64,000 nucleotides of DNA from Bordetella genomosp. 12 (GCF_002261355.1 NZ_NEVU01000003.1:1736001-1800000); one strand, 5' to 3'; positions 44,554 to 55,229 are shown, numbered from the stretch's first letter. Numbers and translations: made by a program. Notes: a model not told the origin generated them from the sequence alone.

Positions 44554-45222
44554 ATGACCACCAACGATCCAAGCGCGCAGGATATTGCGCACTACCTGCA
44601 GGAACACCCTGCCTTCTTCGATGAGCATGCGGCGGTGTTCGCCACGCTGCATATTCCCAATCCTCACGGCGGGCGCGCGATTTCGCTGGCCGAGCGCCAG
44701 ATTCTCACGCTGCGCGAGCGCAACCGCAGCCTCGAATGGCGGCTGAACGAACTGGTCCGCAATGCGGGCGACAACGAAACCATCAGCCAACAGGTCACGG
44801 CATGGTCCGAACGCCTGCTGCGCGAAACCGATGCGGCCCGCATCCCGGCCGAGATCACCCTGGGCCTGGCCCAGCAGTTCAACCTCGACCACGCCGGCCT
44901 GCGCCTGTGGAATCTGACCGGCCTGCAAAGTGATGGCGAACATGGCTACGGCGCTGCCGTGTCGGATGACGTGCGCACCTTCGCCGACAGCCTGAAAGCC
45001 CCGTATTGCGGCAACGACACCGGCTTCGAGGCCGTGCGCTGGCTCGATGGAACGCCCAAGTCGCTGGCCCTGGTGGCCTTGCGGCTGCAAGCCGATGCCC
45101 CCAGCGTAGGGCTGCTGATCCTCGGCTCGGATGACGCGGCACGCTTTACGCCCGACATGGGCACGGCGTTTCTCGACACCATCGGCCGGCTGGCTTCGGC
45201 CGCGCTGCACCGCCTGGCCTGA
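44554..45222 (+). CDS. DUF484 family protein
   Basis: A 222-residue protein with the DUF484 N-terminal helix DIAHYLQEHPAFFDEHAAVF, a coiled linker ISLAERQILTLRERNRSLEW and a GAF-like C-terminal domain. It is regularly encoded between dapF and xerC in proteobacteria, but its function is not established. The spacing of 24 bases after dapF and 6 before xerC indicates one operon. Confidence 0.9.
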   Translation: MTTNDPSAQDIAHYLQEHPAFFDEHAAVFATLHIPNPHGGRAISLAERQILTLRERNRSLEWRLNELVRNAGDNETISQQVTAWSERLLRETDAARIPAEITLGLAQQFNLDHAGLRLWNLTGLQSDGEHGYGAAVSDDVRTFADSLKAPYCGNDTGFEAVRWLDGTPKSLALVALRLQADAPSVGLLILGSDDAARFTPDMGTAFLDTIGRLASAALHRLA

Positions 45223-45228
45223 TCGCCC

Positions 45229-46197
45229 ATGAGCGAGGCGGACGCGCCGCTACAAGCCTGGCTGCGGCATCTGCAGACCCAGCGGCGCTATGCCGACCAT
45301 ACGATCGCGGCGTATCGCCGCGACCTCGACGCGCTGGCCGCCCTCGCACAGAGCGCCGGGCTGCCGCTCCAAGCCTTGTCCACCGGCCACATCCGGCAGG
45401 CCATCGCGCGGCTCCACGCACAAGGCCTGGGGCCGCGCAGTCTGGCGCGGCGCCTGGCGGCCTGGCGGGGTTTTTATCACTGGTGGGCGCCCCAAGCGGG
45501 CCTGGCCAGCAACCCCGTGGCAGGCGTGCGCGCCCCCAAGGCGCCCCGGACCCTGCCCAAAGCCTTGTCGGTCGACCAGGCTCAGGCGCTGCTGGACCAT
45601 GCCCCGGCCCGACTGGCCAACGAGCCCGCAGGACTGCGCGATCACGCCATGTTCGAACTCTTCTACTCCAGCGGCCTGCGGCTCTCGGAGCTGATCGGCC
45701 TGGATACGCACTACCAGCGCGACGCCGGCATCGAGCCGCGCGGCTGGCTCAATCGCGGCGAAGCGGAAGTCATCGTGCTAGGCAAAGGCGGCAAGCGGCG
45801 CAGCGTCCCCGTGGGATCGGCCGCGCTGACCGCGCTGGACGCCTGGCTGGCGGCCCGCCCTGCCCTGCTCGCCGCGACCACGCCGCCCGCGGATCGGCAT
45901 GCCCTGTTTCTCGGGGCGCGCGGCGCCCGCATCTCGCCGCGCGTGGTGCAGCAGCAACTGGCCCGGCTCGCGCAGGCCGCCGGCATGCCCGCGCATGTCC
46001 ACCCGCACGTCCTGCGCCACAGTTTCGCCAGCCACGTACTGCAATCGGCCCAGGATCTGCGCGCCGTGCAGGAACTCCTGGGCCACGCCAATATCGCCAC
46101 GACGCAGATCTACACGCGGCTGGACTTCCAGCACCTGGCCAAGGTCTACGACCAGGCCCACCCGCGCGCCAATCGCAAACCCGGCAGCAAGGACTGA
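45229..46197 (+). CDS. xerC: Tyrosine recombinase XerC
   Basis: A 322-residue site-specific recombinase that resolves chromosome dimers with XerD at dif. The SAM-like N-terminal domain (QTQRRYADHTIAAYRRDLDA) precedes a catalytic domain with Arg in YSSGLRLSELIG, Lys in LGKGGKRRSVPVG, HxxR in VLRHSFASH, His in LLGHANIATT and Tyr in IYTRLDFQHLAK. There are no mobile-element signs around it, so it is the housekeeping enzyme. Confidence 0.93.
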   Translation: MSEADAPLQAWLRHLQTQRRYADHTIAAYRRDLDALAALAQSAGLPLQALSTGHIRQAIARLHAQGLGPRSLARRLAAWRGFYHWWAPQAGLASNPVAGVRAPKAPRTLPKALSVDQAQALLDHAPARLANEPAGLRDHAMFELFYSSGLRLSELIGLDTHYQRDAGIEPRGWLNRGEAEVIVLGKGGKRRSVPVGSAALTALDAWLAARPALLAATTPPADRHALFLGARGARISPRVVQQQLARLAQAAGMPAHVHPHVLRHSFASHVLQSAQDLRAVQELLGHANIATTQIYTRLDFQHLAKVYDQAHPRANRKPGSKD

Positions 46198-46207
46198 GGC
46201 CCGCGCG

Positions 46208-48253
46208 TCAGTACGTCATGCGCACGCCCAGCAGGACCGAGCGCCCCGGCAAAGGCGCCGACGTCGCCAGGAAAGAGGCGTGGTTATAGGCCAGCTTATC
46301 GAGCAGATTGTTGCCGCGCAGATAGACGTCGTACTGGGCGCCTGCCGCCTTGAAGCGATAGCTCACCATGGCATTGACCAGGGCATAGCCCGGCGTCTCG
46401 CTTTCGTAGCTGGCGATGTCCTTCTGACGGAAGACATAGGCGTACTCCAGCCCGCCGGACCATTGCTGCCACTTGAGGTTGGCGCGCGCGCCCAGCCGCG
46501 CGGCCGGAATGCGCGGCAGATTCCCCTGCCCGCCGGTCAGCTTGCCGCGCACATAGTCGCCGAACACACCCGCTGAGAACAGCGGCGAGAACTGATGCGT
46601 GACCTGGCCTTCGACACCGGTGAACTCGGCGTCTTGCTGGGTGTATTCGATGAGGCGGAAGTCCTCGAAGCGGTCCAGCGTGTTGGCGTAGATGTAGTTC
46701 TTCACGCGATTGTGAAACGCGCTCAGGCTGAAGGTCGTGTCGCCCTCATGCTTGCGCAAGGTCAGGTCGATATTGCGCGAGGTCTCGCGGTCGAGTTTGG
46801 CATTGCCGATCTCGTAGGTATTGGTCGCCAGATGCACGCCATCGGCATAGAGCTCCTGCGCCGAAGGCAGGCGTTGCGACCGCGACACCGACAGGGCCAG
46901 CGCATAGCGCGGCGCAAAATCCCAGATCGCGGCAGCCGACAGCGAAGTGCCCGACAGGCTGGACTTTTCTCGCGGCCCGGCCGGCGAGACACTCTGCCAA
47001 TCCTGCCGCGCCCCGGCCTCGAAGCGCCAGTCCGCGAGACGGTACGATTCGAGCAGGAAGATACCGTTGGCGCGGGTCTTGCTGCGGGGCAGGAAAGCTT
47101 CCTCGCCATCGGCCCTGAAGTCGCTGAAGGCCGTCTGCACACCCATGACACCACGCAGGCCCATCCAGGGTTGATGCTCCAGCTCCAGGCGCGCATCGAA
47201 ACCTTCGTTGCGAAAGCGCGTGCCCACCGTACCGCCTTCGATTTCATCGTGCTGGTAGTCTGTCAGCCCGCTGCGCAACCGCAGCTTGCTGAAGCCGGGC
47301 AGCGGATCGAGATACTCCGCGCGCAGATCGACGCGATTGCTGCGCAGCTTCACGTAGGGGATATCTCCGCCTTCACCATGATCGTGATCATGGTCGTGCC
47401 CATCGTCATCGTCGTGATCATGCCCCCCGCAATGCAGGTGGTCGCCATGGGGGTGGCAGCTCTCATACTCATGATTGTGCCCGGGCAGGCCGTACTTGCT
47501 GTCGATGTGCGTGAACGCCACACCGATATAGCCGCGCGGACCGATCCATGACAGCCCGACGGAACCCTGAGTGGATTCGCTATATGAGCCGGCCAGTTTT
47601 CCGCCTGGCCAATCCGGCACGTCGTAATCGCTGGTGCGGCGCTTGAGGCCTTCGACGCGCACCACGAAATCGTCCGTGCCGCCAGTGATGCCGATCACCC
47701 CCGCGCGTTCTTTGGTGCCTGTGGCGCCGCGCAGTTCCGCTTCCGCAGCCAGGCCGGACTCGGGCTTTTCAGTGGGCACGCGTTTGTCGAGCACGTTGAC
47801 CACGCCGCCTATCGCGCCCCCGCCATAGCGCAGCGTGGCCGGGCCGCGCAACACTTCGATGCGGTCGGCCAGCAAAGGCTCGATCGTGGTGGCGTGGTCG
47901 GGCGAAATCGACGAGGCATCCATCAACTGCGAGCCATCGGACAACACACTCACGCGCGGCGCAGTCTGGCCGCGAATGACGGGCCGGCTGGCGCCACCCC
48001 CGAAGGTATCGGCATGCACCCCGGGCAGACCGTTGAGCGTATCGCCCAGCGTGCCTTGGCGGCGCTGCACCAACTCCTGGCCCTCCAGGACCGAGGCCGG
48101 CAAGGCCGTGCTGTTCAGATCCTGCCCGAGCGGATCGGCGGAGACGGCGATGGGGGTCAGCGTGGCGGCCGGGGCGGTGCTCTGCGCCAGGGCGGCGGGT
48201 GAGGCGAACACCATGGCAAGCGCGACATGGCAAGGGCGCGGCGAGAACTTCAT
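46208..48253 (-). CDS. znuD: TonB-dependent outer-membrane receptor, ZnuD-like zinc importer
   Basis: A 681-residue receptor with a signal peptide ending ALAQ, a plug domain (VRGQ-type RPVIRGQTAPRVSVLSDGSQ, LRYGGGAIGGVVNVLD) and a 22-strand barrel closing with VLLGVRMTY. An extracellular loop near residues 280-310 is dense in His and Asp (HDHDDDDGHDHDHDHGEGGD) as in ZnuD, where it captures zinc. Two copies of the Zur word flank its promoter. It converges with xerC and is transcribed toward it. Confidence 0.9.
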   Translation of the reverse strand: MKFSPRPCHVALAMVFASPAALAQSTAPAATLTPIAVSADPLGQDLNSTALPASVLEGQELVQRRQGTLGDTLNGLPGVHADTFGGGASRPVIRGQTAPRVSVLSDGSQLMDASSISPDHATTIEPLLADRIEVLRGPATLRYGGGAIGGVVNVLDKRVPTEKPESGLAAEAELRGATGTKERAGVIGITGGTDDFVVRVEGLKRRTSDYDVPDWPGGKLAGSYSESTQGSVGLSWIGPRGYIGVAFTHIDSKYGLPGHNHEYESCHPHGDHLHCGGHDHDDDDGHDHDHDHGEGGDIPYVKLRSNRVDLRAEYLDPLPGFSKLRLRSGLTDYQHDEIEGGTVGTRFRNEGFDARLELEHQPWMGLRGVMGVQTAFSDFRADGEEAFLPRSKTRANGIFLLESYRLADWRFEAGARQDWQSVSPAGPREKSSLSGTSLSAAAIWDFAPRYALALSVSRSQRLPSAQELYADGVHLATNTYEIGNAKLDRETSRNIDLTLRKHEGDTTFSLSAFHNRVKNYIYANTLDRFEDFRLIEYTQQDAEFTGVEGQVTHQFSPLFSAGVFGDYVRGKLTGGQGNLPRIPAARLGARANLKWQQWSGGLEYAYVFRQKDIASYESETPGYALVNAMVSYRFKAAGAQYDVYLRGNNLLDKLAYNHASFLATSAPLPGRSVLLGVRMTY

Positions 48254-48265
48254 CCTCTTTTCCTA

Positions 48266-48306
48266 ATGTTATATCATTTCAGTTCGGAGTCAGAATGATA
48301 TAACAT
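48266..48306. promoter_or_regulatory. Double Zur box upstream of znuD
   Basis: ATGTTATATCAT (48266-48277) and its exact reverse complement ATGATATAACAT (48295-48306) lie 13-53 bases before the znuD ATG. Their centres are 29 bases apart, close to three helical turns. The same 12-base word recurs before znuC/zur at 52576, which identifies it as the shared operator; binding by Zur is inferred. Confidence 0.85.
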
Positions 48307-48339
48307 TCTAAAAGTGAAGCAAGTCAAAGCGGGACGAAT

Positions 48340-49281
48340 TCAGCCCCCACCGGCGAGCTGCCCGCCCAGCAACAGGAGCCCCAACACCAAAACCGCCAGC
48401 GCCGCGAGCGATTCGATCGCGTAACGCAGCCGGGCCGCCAGCCGCGGCGACTGGCGCGCCTGGCGCGTGAGCGCATCGCGAGACCACACGGCCAGCATGG
48501 CCAGCACGGCCACCGTCAGTCCGGTGCCCAGCCCCATGGCCAGCGCCGCCACCACGCCCGCGCCAAAAATGTCCTGCGACAGCGCAAACACCAGCACGAT
48601 CAAGGCGCCGCTGCAGGGCCGCACCCCCACGGCGGCCACCGCGGCCCCGGCGCGCCGCCAATCCAGCCGGCCACTCATCATGGCCAGCGGCGGCACATGG
48701 CCACAGCCGCAGGCCGCGTGATGCAGATGGCGCCGGCCGCCCGCGCGGGCGCCGATCCAGGGACGGACGGCCTTGGCCCACAGCAACCACGCGCCCAACA
48801 CCACGATCAACCCATGCGAAGCCAGCTCCAGCCATTGCGTGCCGGCGTTCATGACGTGGGCGGTCACGTTAAAGAGCCCGGCCAGCAGCGCCACCATGAC
48901 AATGGCCACCAGTGCCTGCAGCAAGGCCGACAGCAAGGCCAGGACCGCGCCGTTACGCGCGCTTTGATGATTGGCCAGCACAAAAGCGGAGATCACGGCC
49001 TTGCCATGGCCCGGCCCCAGGGCATGAAACACGCCATAGGCAAAGGACAGGCCGACCAGCAACCAGGAGCCTTCGTGCTGCCAGGCCCGCACGGCGCCGG
49101 TCAGCTGGCGATAGAAATGCGACTGCCAGACCGAGATCTGGGCAAACCATTGCGCCAGCCAGCCGCTCGACGGTGGCGCGCTCTCGGGGACGGCAAAGGG
49201 ATGGGATTGCGCCCAGGACGCCCCGCTCACCCACCACAACGCCGCCGCCAACAGGACGGCCGGCCAGAGCGCACGCTTCAT
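48340..49281 (-). CDS. NicO/RcnA-type nickel/cobalt (metal) permease
   Basis: A 313-residue membrane protein with a signal-like N-terminus and about six helices. The family motif is GVFHALGPGHGKAVISAFVL near residues 83-102, with VGVRPCSGALIVLVFALSQD as the second conserved segment, and a His/Cys stretch RRHLHHAACGCGH between. NicO proteins move Ni, Co or related divalent ions. It overlaps the DUF1007 gene by 4 bases and is the last gene of the znu transcript, so a zinc-linked role is possible. Confidence 0.87.
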   Translation of the reverse strand: MKRALWPAVLLAAALWWVSGASWAQSHPFAVPESAPPSSGWLAQWFAQISVWQSHFYRQLTGAVRAWQHEGSWLLVGLSFAYGVFHALGPGHGKAVISAFVLANHQSARNGAVLALLSALLQALVAIVMVALLAGLFNVTAHVMNAGTQWLELASHGLIVVLGAWLLWAKAVRPWIGARAGGRRHLHHAACGCGHVPPLAMMSGRLDWRRAGAAVAAVGVRPCSGALIVLVFALSQDIFGAGVVAALAMGLGTGLTVAVLAMLAVWSRDALTRQARQSPRLAARLRYAIESLAALAVLVLGLLLLGGQLAGGG

Positions 49282-49903
49282 GAGCAGCGCAGCTCGTTGC
49301 GATGCGTCAGGCCCTTGGTGATGGCGAACAGCTCATCGGGCAGGGTATCGACATCGGACGGGATGGCGGCCAATTGCTGCATGGTTTTCCAATCCAGTGC
49401 CTGGGGCGGCCGGTAACTCTGGCGACAGTTGGCCGGCGCGTTGCTCAGCCGCCAGGCCTGCGGCGCATCGAAGGCATAGGCCACGAAATAGGTCGGATCG
49501 AAAACGTCGATACTCAATCCGCTGGCGCCGGGCGCGACGGGCTGTTTAAGCGGCAACGTAAACGACAGCGCCAGGCGTTGGCCATCCCAACGCACCTCGC
49601 TGTCGACCGGGGCGGCAAACGGCAAGGTCGCGCCGTTCTGCGTGACCCGTGTGAAATAGTGCGAGATCGGCTCGCCAAGCGCCTTCATCCAATCCTGCGC
49701 CATGCTTTTGCGCGTGCTCTCGGCCAGGCCGCCATCGGCCTGCCGGGGCAGGCCCTGGGTGGCATAGGCGCCGAACATCTCGTCGAACTGCCAGGTCTGC
49801 CGCAAGGCGCTCACCCGCCCCTGCGGATCGAAGATGACCTCGGCCTGGGCGTCCACCCACATATGCGGGTGAGCCCAGCCGGCCAGCGGCAACCCCGCCA
49901 GCA

Positions 49904-50863
<960 letters not shown>

Positions 50864-50865
50864 AC

Positions 50866-51741
50866 TCAGACCTCTTTGGAAAAAGCCGGCCCCTGCCTGC
50901 GGCGCAACAAGCCGCCTTGCGGGCCCAGCATCAAGGAAAGGAGATAGATCAGGCCGGCAGCCAGAATGATGGCCGGCGACGCAGCCAGGTCGAACTGAAA
51001 GGACGCCACCAGACCGGCCCAGGACGCCAGCGCGGCCAATGCCACGGCCAGCGGCATCTGCGTGGCCACGCGCTGGGCCCAGAAGCGGGCGGCCAGCGCG
51101 GGCAGCATCATCATGCCCACCACCATCAAGGTGCCCAATATCTGGAACCCGGCCACCAGGTTGATGACCACCAGCGCCAGAAAACCGAAATGGGCGAGCC
51201 AGCCGCGTCCGCCAGCGGCACGCAGAAATCCCGGATCAAAACATTCGGCCACCAACAGGCGGTAGAGCAGCGCCAGGCCGAACAAGGTCAGCGTACTGAC
51301 GGCGCCGGCCAGCAAGAGCGCATCGTCGTCCAGACCCAGCACGGTACCGAACAGCACGTGCAGCAAGTCGACGTTCGAGCCGCGCAGAGACACCAGCAAC
51401 ACGCCAAGCGCCAGCGATATCAGGTAGAACGCCGCGAAACTGGCGTCCTCGCGCAAGGGCGTCAGCCGCGTCACCAGGCCCGAGAGCAGCGCGACGGCCA
51501 GCCCGGTGGCGATACCGCCCGCCATCATGGCCCCGAGCGACAAACCGGCCAAGAGATAGCCTGCGGCCACGCCCGGCAGGATGGCGTGCGACATGGCGTC
51601 TCCCATCAGGCTCATGCGGCGCAAGACGAGAAACACCCCCAGCGGCGCGGCGCCGAATGCCAATGCCACCGCCCCGGCCAGGGCACGGCGCATGAAGCCG
51701 AAATCGAAAAAGGGCGCGGCCAGCGCCTGCCACAGACTCAT
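50866..51741 (-). CDS. znuB: Zinc ABC transporter permease ZnuB
   Basis: A 291-residue permease of the metal (ABC-3) family with about eight helices. LALGVLLVSLRGSNVDLLHVLFG and LVVINLVAGFQILGTLMVVGM are typical, and LRRMSLMGDAMSHAILPGVA near residues 46-65 is the conserved first cytoplasmic segment. The ATG at 51741 overlaps the znuC stop by 4 bases; the frame is open further up only through znuC. Confidence 0.94.
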   Translation of the reverse strand: MSLWQALAAPFFDFGFMRRALAGAVALAFGAAPLGVFLVLRRMSLMGDAMSHAILPGVAAGYLLAGLSLGAMMAGGIATGLAVALLSGLVTRLTPLREDASFAAFYLISLALGVLLVSLRGSNVDLLHVLFGTVLGLDDDALLLAGAVSTLTLFGLALLYRLLVAECFDPGFLRAAGGRGWLAHFGFLALVVINLVAGFQILGTLMVVGMMMLPALAARFWAQRVATQMPLAVALAALASWAGLVASFQFDLAASPAIILAAGLIYLLSLMLGPQGGLLRRRQGPAFSKEV

Positions 51742-52451
51742 GCGTACCCCAGATGCAACTGACCATGCGCCAGGCGCTCGGGCGCCAGCACCTCGGCCGT
51801 GGGGCCCCAGTCCAGCACCCGCCCCGACAGCAGCAGGGTCTGGCTGAAATATTCTTTGACCAGCGCCATGTCGTGCAGCACGGCGATGATGCTGCGGCCC
51901 TCCGCATTCAGGGCGCACAACAAGGCCATGAGCACCCGTGTGGTCTGCCCGTCCACGGCGGCGAACGGCTCATCGAGCACCAGAATGGGCGCATCCTGCA
52001 TCAGCAGGCGGGCAAACAGCACCCGCTGCAATTGCCCACCCGACAGCGCCTGCAATGGCCGCGCCGCCAATTGCTCCAGCCCCACCCGGCGCAAGGCCTG
52101 ATGCGCCCGCGCCGTCTCGCTGCCGCCCACCGCCCGCCAGGCGCCGATGCGACGCCAGCCGCCCAGCACGACGGCATCGAGCACGGAAATGGGGAAATCC
52201 CGGTCCAGCTCGGCGGCCTGGGGCAGCCAGGCAACGGCCTCGGGATCGCGCCGCAGCTGCCCGGCCATGGGCGCCAGCACCCCGGCCAGCCCCTTGACCA
52301 GCGTGGACTTTCCCGCCCCGTTGGGCCCGACGATGGCCGTCATGCAACCCGGCGCGAACCTGCCGCTCACGTCGCGCACGGCGGCATGGCCGCGCCAGCC
52401 GAAGGTCGCGCCCGTCAGCTCGATGGCCGCCGGCTTCAGCACATGGCCCAT
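51738..52451 (-). CDS. znuC: Zinc ABC transporter ATPase ZnuC
   Basis: A 237-residue ATPase. Walker A GPNGAGKSTLVKGLAG, signature LSGGQLQRVLFARLL and Walker B LVLDEPFAAVD are present, with the H-loop in IAVLHDMALV. The ATG at 52451 is chosen because it begins the conserved IELTGATFGW domain. It is the first gene of the minus-strand zinc operon, about 125 bases from the Zur word. Confidence 0.94.
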   Translation of the reverse strand: MGHVLKPAAIELTGATFGWRGHAAVRDVSGRFAPGCMTAIVGPNGAGKSTLVKGLAGVLAPMAGQLRRDPEAVAWLPQAAELDRDFPISVLDAVVLGGWRRIGAWRAVGGSETARAHQALRRVGLEQLAARPLQALSGGQLQRVLFARLLMQDAPILVLDEPFAAVDGQTTRVLMALLCALNAEGRSIIAVLHDMALVKEYFSQTLLLSGRVLDWGPTAEVLAPERLAHGQLHLGYA

Positions 52452-52575
52452 GCGAGCAGGCTCCAGATAAGCAGGCTGGCCGCCACGGCCCACCTCATGC
52501 GCCAGATAAAGCCATGGCGCAACAGCGACGATGAAGAAAACAGGGACATGGGGAGAAGGCGGTCACAATTCCATT

Positions 52576-52587
52576 ATGTTATATCAT
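52576..52587. promoter_or_regulatory. Zur box in the znuC/zur divergent region
   Basis: ATGTTATATCAT, identical to the words at znuD, lies in the 217-base divergent space between znuC and zur. It probably serves both promoters. Confidence 0.82.
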
Positions 52588-52668
52588 ACCAAACAGGAAG
52601 ACGGACCCCGCGGTGCGAGGTTTTCTGATACCTTCGCCTCATTCCTGAACCGCCCCGAACCCTCTTAT

Positions 52669-53172
52669 ATGTCAGCCCCTGCCCGCAACAGCCGCGCCGA
52701 CGACGTCGGCGAGCAACTACGCCTGGCCGAATCGCTCTGCGCCGAGCGCGGCCGCCGGTTGACCCCCATCCGCCGCAAAGTCCTCGAACTGCTGCTCACC
52801 CACGGACGCAGCCTCAAGGCCTACGAATTGCTCGACGCCATGCGCGCCGTGCATCCGGGCGCCGCGCCGCCGACGGTTTACCGCGCCCTGGATTTCCTCA
52901 TGGACGAAGGCCTCATCCACCGCCTTGACGCCGTCAATGCCTGGACGGCCTGCCATGACGCAGCGGGTGCCCCGCACGATCTGCTGGTGGTCTGTACCGG
53001 CTGCGGCGCCGTCGCCGAAGTCAGCGATCCGGCCATGAGCCGGCAGTTGGCCGAGCGCGTGGCCCAGACCGGCTTTGCCCTGGCCACGCACGAGACCGAA
53101 ATCCGGGCGCTCTGCCCCCAGTGCCAGAAAACCGCGCCCGCCGGCCACGCCCATCAGCACCATCACCACTAG
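52669..53172 (+). CDS. zur: Zinc uptake regulator Zur (Fur family)
   Basis: A 167-residue Fur-family repressor. DNA-binding helix region APPTVYRALDFLMDEGLIHR; HDLLVVCTGCGAVAEV and ALCPQCQKTAP carry the structural zinc cysteines. The natural C-terminus is AGHAHQHHHH, a short poly-His tail. The ATG at 52669 is chosen over the in-frame start at 52531 because the longer frame would run through the Zur box. It diverges from znuCBA with a shared operator. Confidence 0.92.
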   Translation: MSAPARNSRADDVGEQLRLAESLCAERGRRLTPIRRKVLELLLTHGRSLKAYELLDAMRAVHPGAAPPTVYRALDFLMDEGLIHRLDAVNAWTACHDAAGAPHDLLVVCTGCGAVAEVSDPAMSRQLAERVAQTGFALATHETEIRALCPQCQKTAPAGHAHQHHHH

Positions 53173-53530
53173 CCTGCCCCCTTGCAAAGGCCGGATTTGC
53201 CCCCATTTGCGGGAATTACCCGAGATTGGCTGGCTAAGGGCCGCGATCTGCGCCAAAAATGACGCTAGGGCTGTTACGGGGTTTGCCCCTGACAGCCGAC
53301 TGTGCTGTAATCCTGCGTCCGGTCGCGATTGGCTGCCCTTGTGCAGACCATCTCGGCAGCCCCAACTCAAGCCGCGAGTTGTCGCATTCACGTCGCAGGC
53401 GAGGGCTGGCAGCGCGCAGGGGTAGCCCCTTGCACCAGCCAGCCGCAGGCGGCGGCTCTTCCGATAGGCACCCGCCCGTCGGGCCAGCACTTTGCCCATC
53501 CCGCAGCCGTTTTAAGCATCCAGCATCGCC
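53173..53530. other. 358-base gap between zur and the COG0523 gene
   Basis: No convincing gene is seen. One hairpin (53270-53296) combines GCTGT/ACAGC and GGGG/CCCC stems with a small internal loop and could be the end of the zur transcript or a leader element. No Zur word occurs here, so zinc control of the following GTPase is not shown by sequence. Confidence 0.6.
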
Positions 53531-54643
53531 ATGAACACCTCGCGCAGTTTGGACAAAATGGTTCCCGTCACCATCCTCACCGGCTTTCTCGGTGCAGGCA
53601 AGACCACCCTGCTCAAGCGCATTCTTACCGAGTTTCACGGTCGCCGCGTTGCGGTCATCGAAAACGAATTCGGGCCCGAGAGCATCGACAACGATCTTCT
53701 GGTGCAAGACAGCGATGAGGAAATCATCGAACTGTCCAACGGTTGCGTCTGCTGCACCGTGCGCGGCGATCTGATGCGCACGCTCAACGAGTTGCGCGTC
53801 AAGCGCGAAGCGGGCCAGCTGACCTTCGAACGCGTCATCATCGAGACCACGGGCATGGCCAACCCCGGCCCGGTCTGCCAGACCTTCTTCATGGACGACG
53901 ACATCGCCGAGTACTACCGCCTGGATGCGGTGGTCACGGTGGTCGACGCCAAGCATGGCATGGCCACGCTGGACGCGCAGCCCGAAGCCCAGAAGCAGGT
54001 CGGCTTTGCCGATCGCATCCTGGTCTCCAAGCGCGATCTGGTCAATGACGCCGACTACGAAGCCCTGCGTGCCCGCCTGCTGCGCATCAACCCGCGCGCG
54101 CCCATCACGCCGGTGCACTTCGGCGAAGTCGAGCTGAAGTCCATCATCGACATCAGCGGCTTCAACCTGAACTCCATCCTGGACATCGACCCGGACTTCC
54201 TGGCCGACGAGCATCCGGATGCCAAGCACGACCACGATCATCATGATCACGGCCATGGCCACGACCATGACCATGATCACGACGGTGACTGCGGCGCGCA
54301 TTGCAATCACGCCCACCATCATCATCATCATCACCAGCACGACGACGAAATCGGCGCCTTCGTGTTCCGCTCCAACAAGCCCTTCGACCCGGCCCGCCTG
54401 GAAGAATTCCTCGGCGGCGTGGTGCAGGTATACGGCCCGGACCTGATGCGCTACAAGGGCATCCTGTACATGAAGGGCATCAACCGCCGCATGCTGTTTC
54501 AGGGCGTGCACATGATGATGGGCGCCGAGCCCGGCAAACCCTGGACGGCGGCCGAAAAGCCGTCGACCAAGATGGTCTTCATCGGCCGCAAACTGCCGCA
54601 GGAGATTTTCACCCGCGGCCTCGAACAGTGCCTGGTGGGCTGA
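53531..54643 (+). CDS. COG0523 (CobW/ZNG1-type) metallochaperone GTPase with His-rich insert
   Basis: A 370-residue G3E GTPase. Walker A GFLGAGKTTLLKRIL is near residues 18-32, the metal motif CVCC in LSNGCVCCTVRGD near 69-81, and guanine-specificity SKRD in ILVSKRDLVND. A 50-residue insert (about 230-275) holds more than 20 His with two Cys, then the CobW_C domain follows. COG0523 proteins hand zinc to client enzymes. Position next to zur and dksA supports a zinc role over cobalamin. Confidence 0.9.
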   Translation: MNTSRSLDKMVPVTILTGFLGAGKTTLLKRILTEFHGRRVAVIENEFGPESIDNDLLVQDSDEEIIELSNGCVCCTVRGDLMRTLNELRVKREAGQLTFERVIIETTGMANPGPVCQTFFMDDDIAEYYRLDAVVTVVDAKHGMATLDAQPEAQKQVGFADRILVSKRDLVNDADYEALRARLLRINPRAPITPVHFGEVELKSIIDISGFNLNSILDIDPDFLADEHPDAKHDHDHHDHGHGHDHDHDHDGDCGAHCNHAHHHHHHHQHDDEIGAFVFRSNKPFDPARLEEFLGGVVQVYGPDLMRYKGILYMKGINRRMLFQGVHMMMGAEPGKPWTAAEKPSTKMVFIGRKLPQEIFTRGLEQCLVG

Positions 54644-54764
54644 AGCCCATCCCGGCCCCGACCCGAAACGTACTGCAAGGAAAACCTTAGCGCCAGTACA
54701 CAACAGGCCTGCCGGGCGGCATCTCAGGGTGCCGCCACGGATCGATTCATAGTGGAGTGTTTTC

Positions 54765-55229
54765 ATGGCTACGAAGGCAGCAACCAAGAAATCAAGCAAG
54801 TCGACGAGCGATACGGCGATTGATCTGCCCAGCGAAGAAGAATTGCTGGCCATGCCCGAGTCCGACTACATGAACGAGCGTCAACTGGCGTTCTTCAAAG
54901 AGCGGCTCAAACAACTCGAACAGGACATCCTGGCCAACGCCGGGGAAACCACCGAGCACTTGCGCGAAACCCAATTCGTGCCGGACCCGGCCGACCGCGC
55001 GACCATCGAAGAAGAACACGCCCTGGAATTGCGTACGCGCGACCGTGAGCGCAAGCTGCTCAAGAAGGTGCAACAAGCCATCGCCCGCATCGACAGCGGC
55101 GAGTACGGCTGGTGCGAAGAAACCGGCGAACCCATCGGCGTGCCGCGTCTGCTGGCCCGTCCGACCGCCACGCTGTCCCTGGAGGCGCAAGAGCGCCGCG
55201 AAATGCGTCAGAAGCTTTACGGCGACTGA
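54765..55229 (+). CDS. dksA: RNA polymerase-binding regulator DksA, zinc-finger cysteines largely absent
   Basis: A 154-residue DksA. The coiled-coil region RLKQLEQDILANAGETTEHL and the tip DPADRATIEEEHALELRTRD retain the acidic DxxDxA-type tip that enters the RNAP secondary channel. The zinc-finger region reads GWCEETGEPIGVPRLLARPT, with only one of the four cysteines of E. coli DksA. This is the common form in alpha- and betaproteobacteria and folds without zinc. It works with ppGpp in the stringent response. Confidence 0.93.
   Translation: MATKAATKKSSKSTSDTAIDLPSEEELLAMPESDYMNERQLAFFKERLKQLEQDILANAGETTEHLRETQFVPDPADRATIEEEHALELRTRDRERKLLKKVQQAIARIDSGEYGWCEETGEPIGVPRLLARPTATLSLEAQERREMRQKLYGD

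Noticed and set aside
45229-46197. Integrase of a mobile island
   Set aside because: It sits in the conserved dapF-DUF484-xerC operon and has XerC features; no att repeats or tRNA are near.
53173-53530. Cobalamin riboswitch before the CobW-like gene
   Set aside because: I could not find a B12-box-like sequence or the expected multi-helix core; the gene itself fits zinc better than cobalamin.
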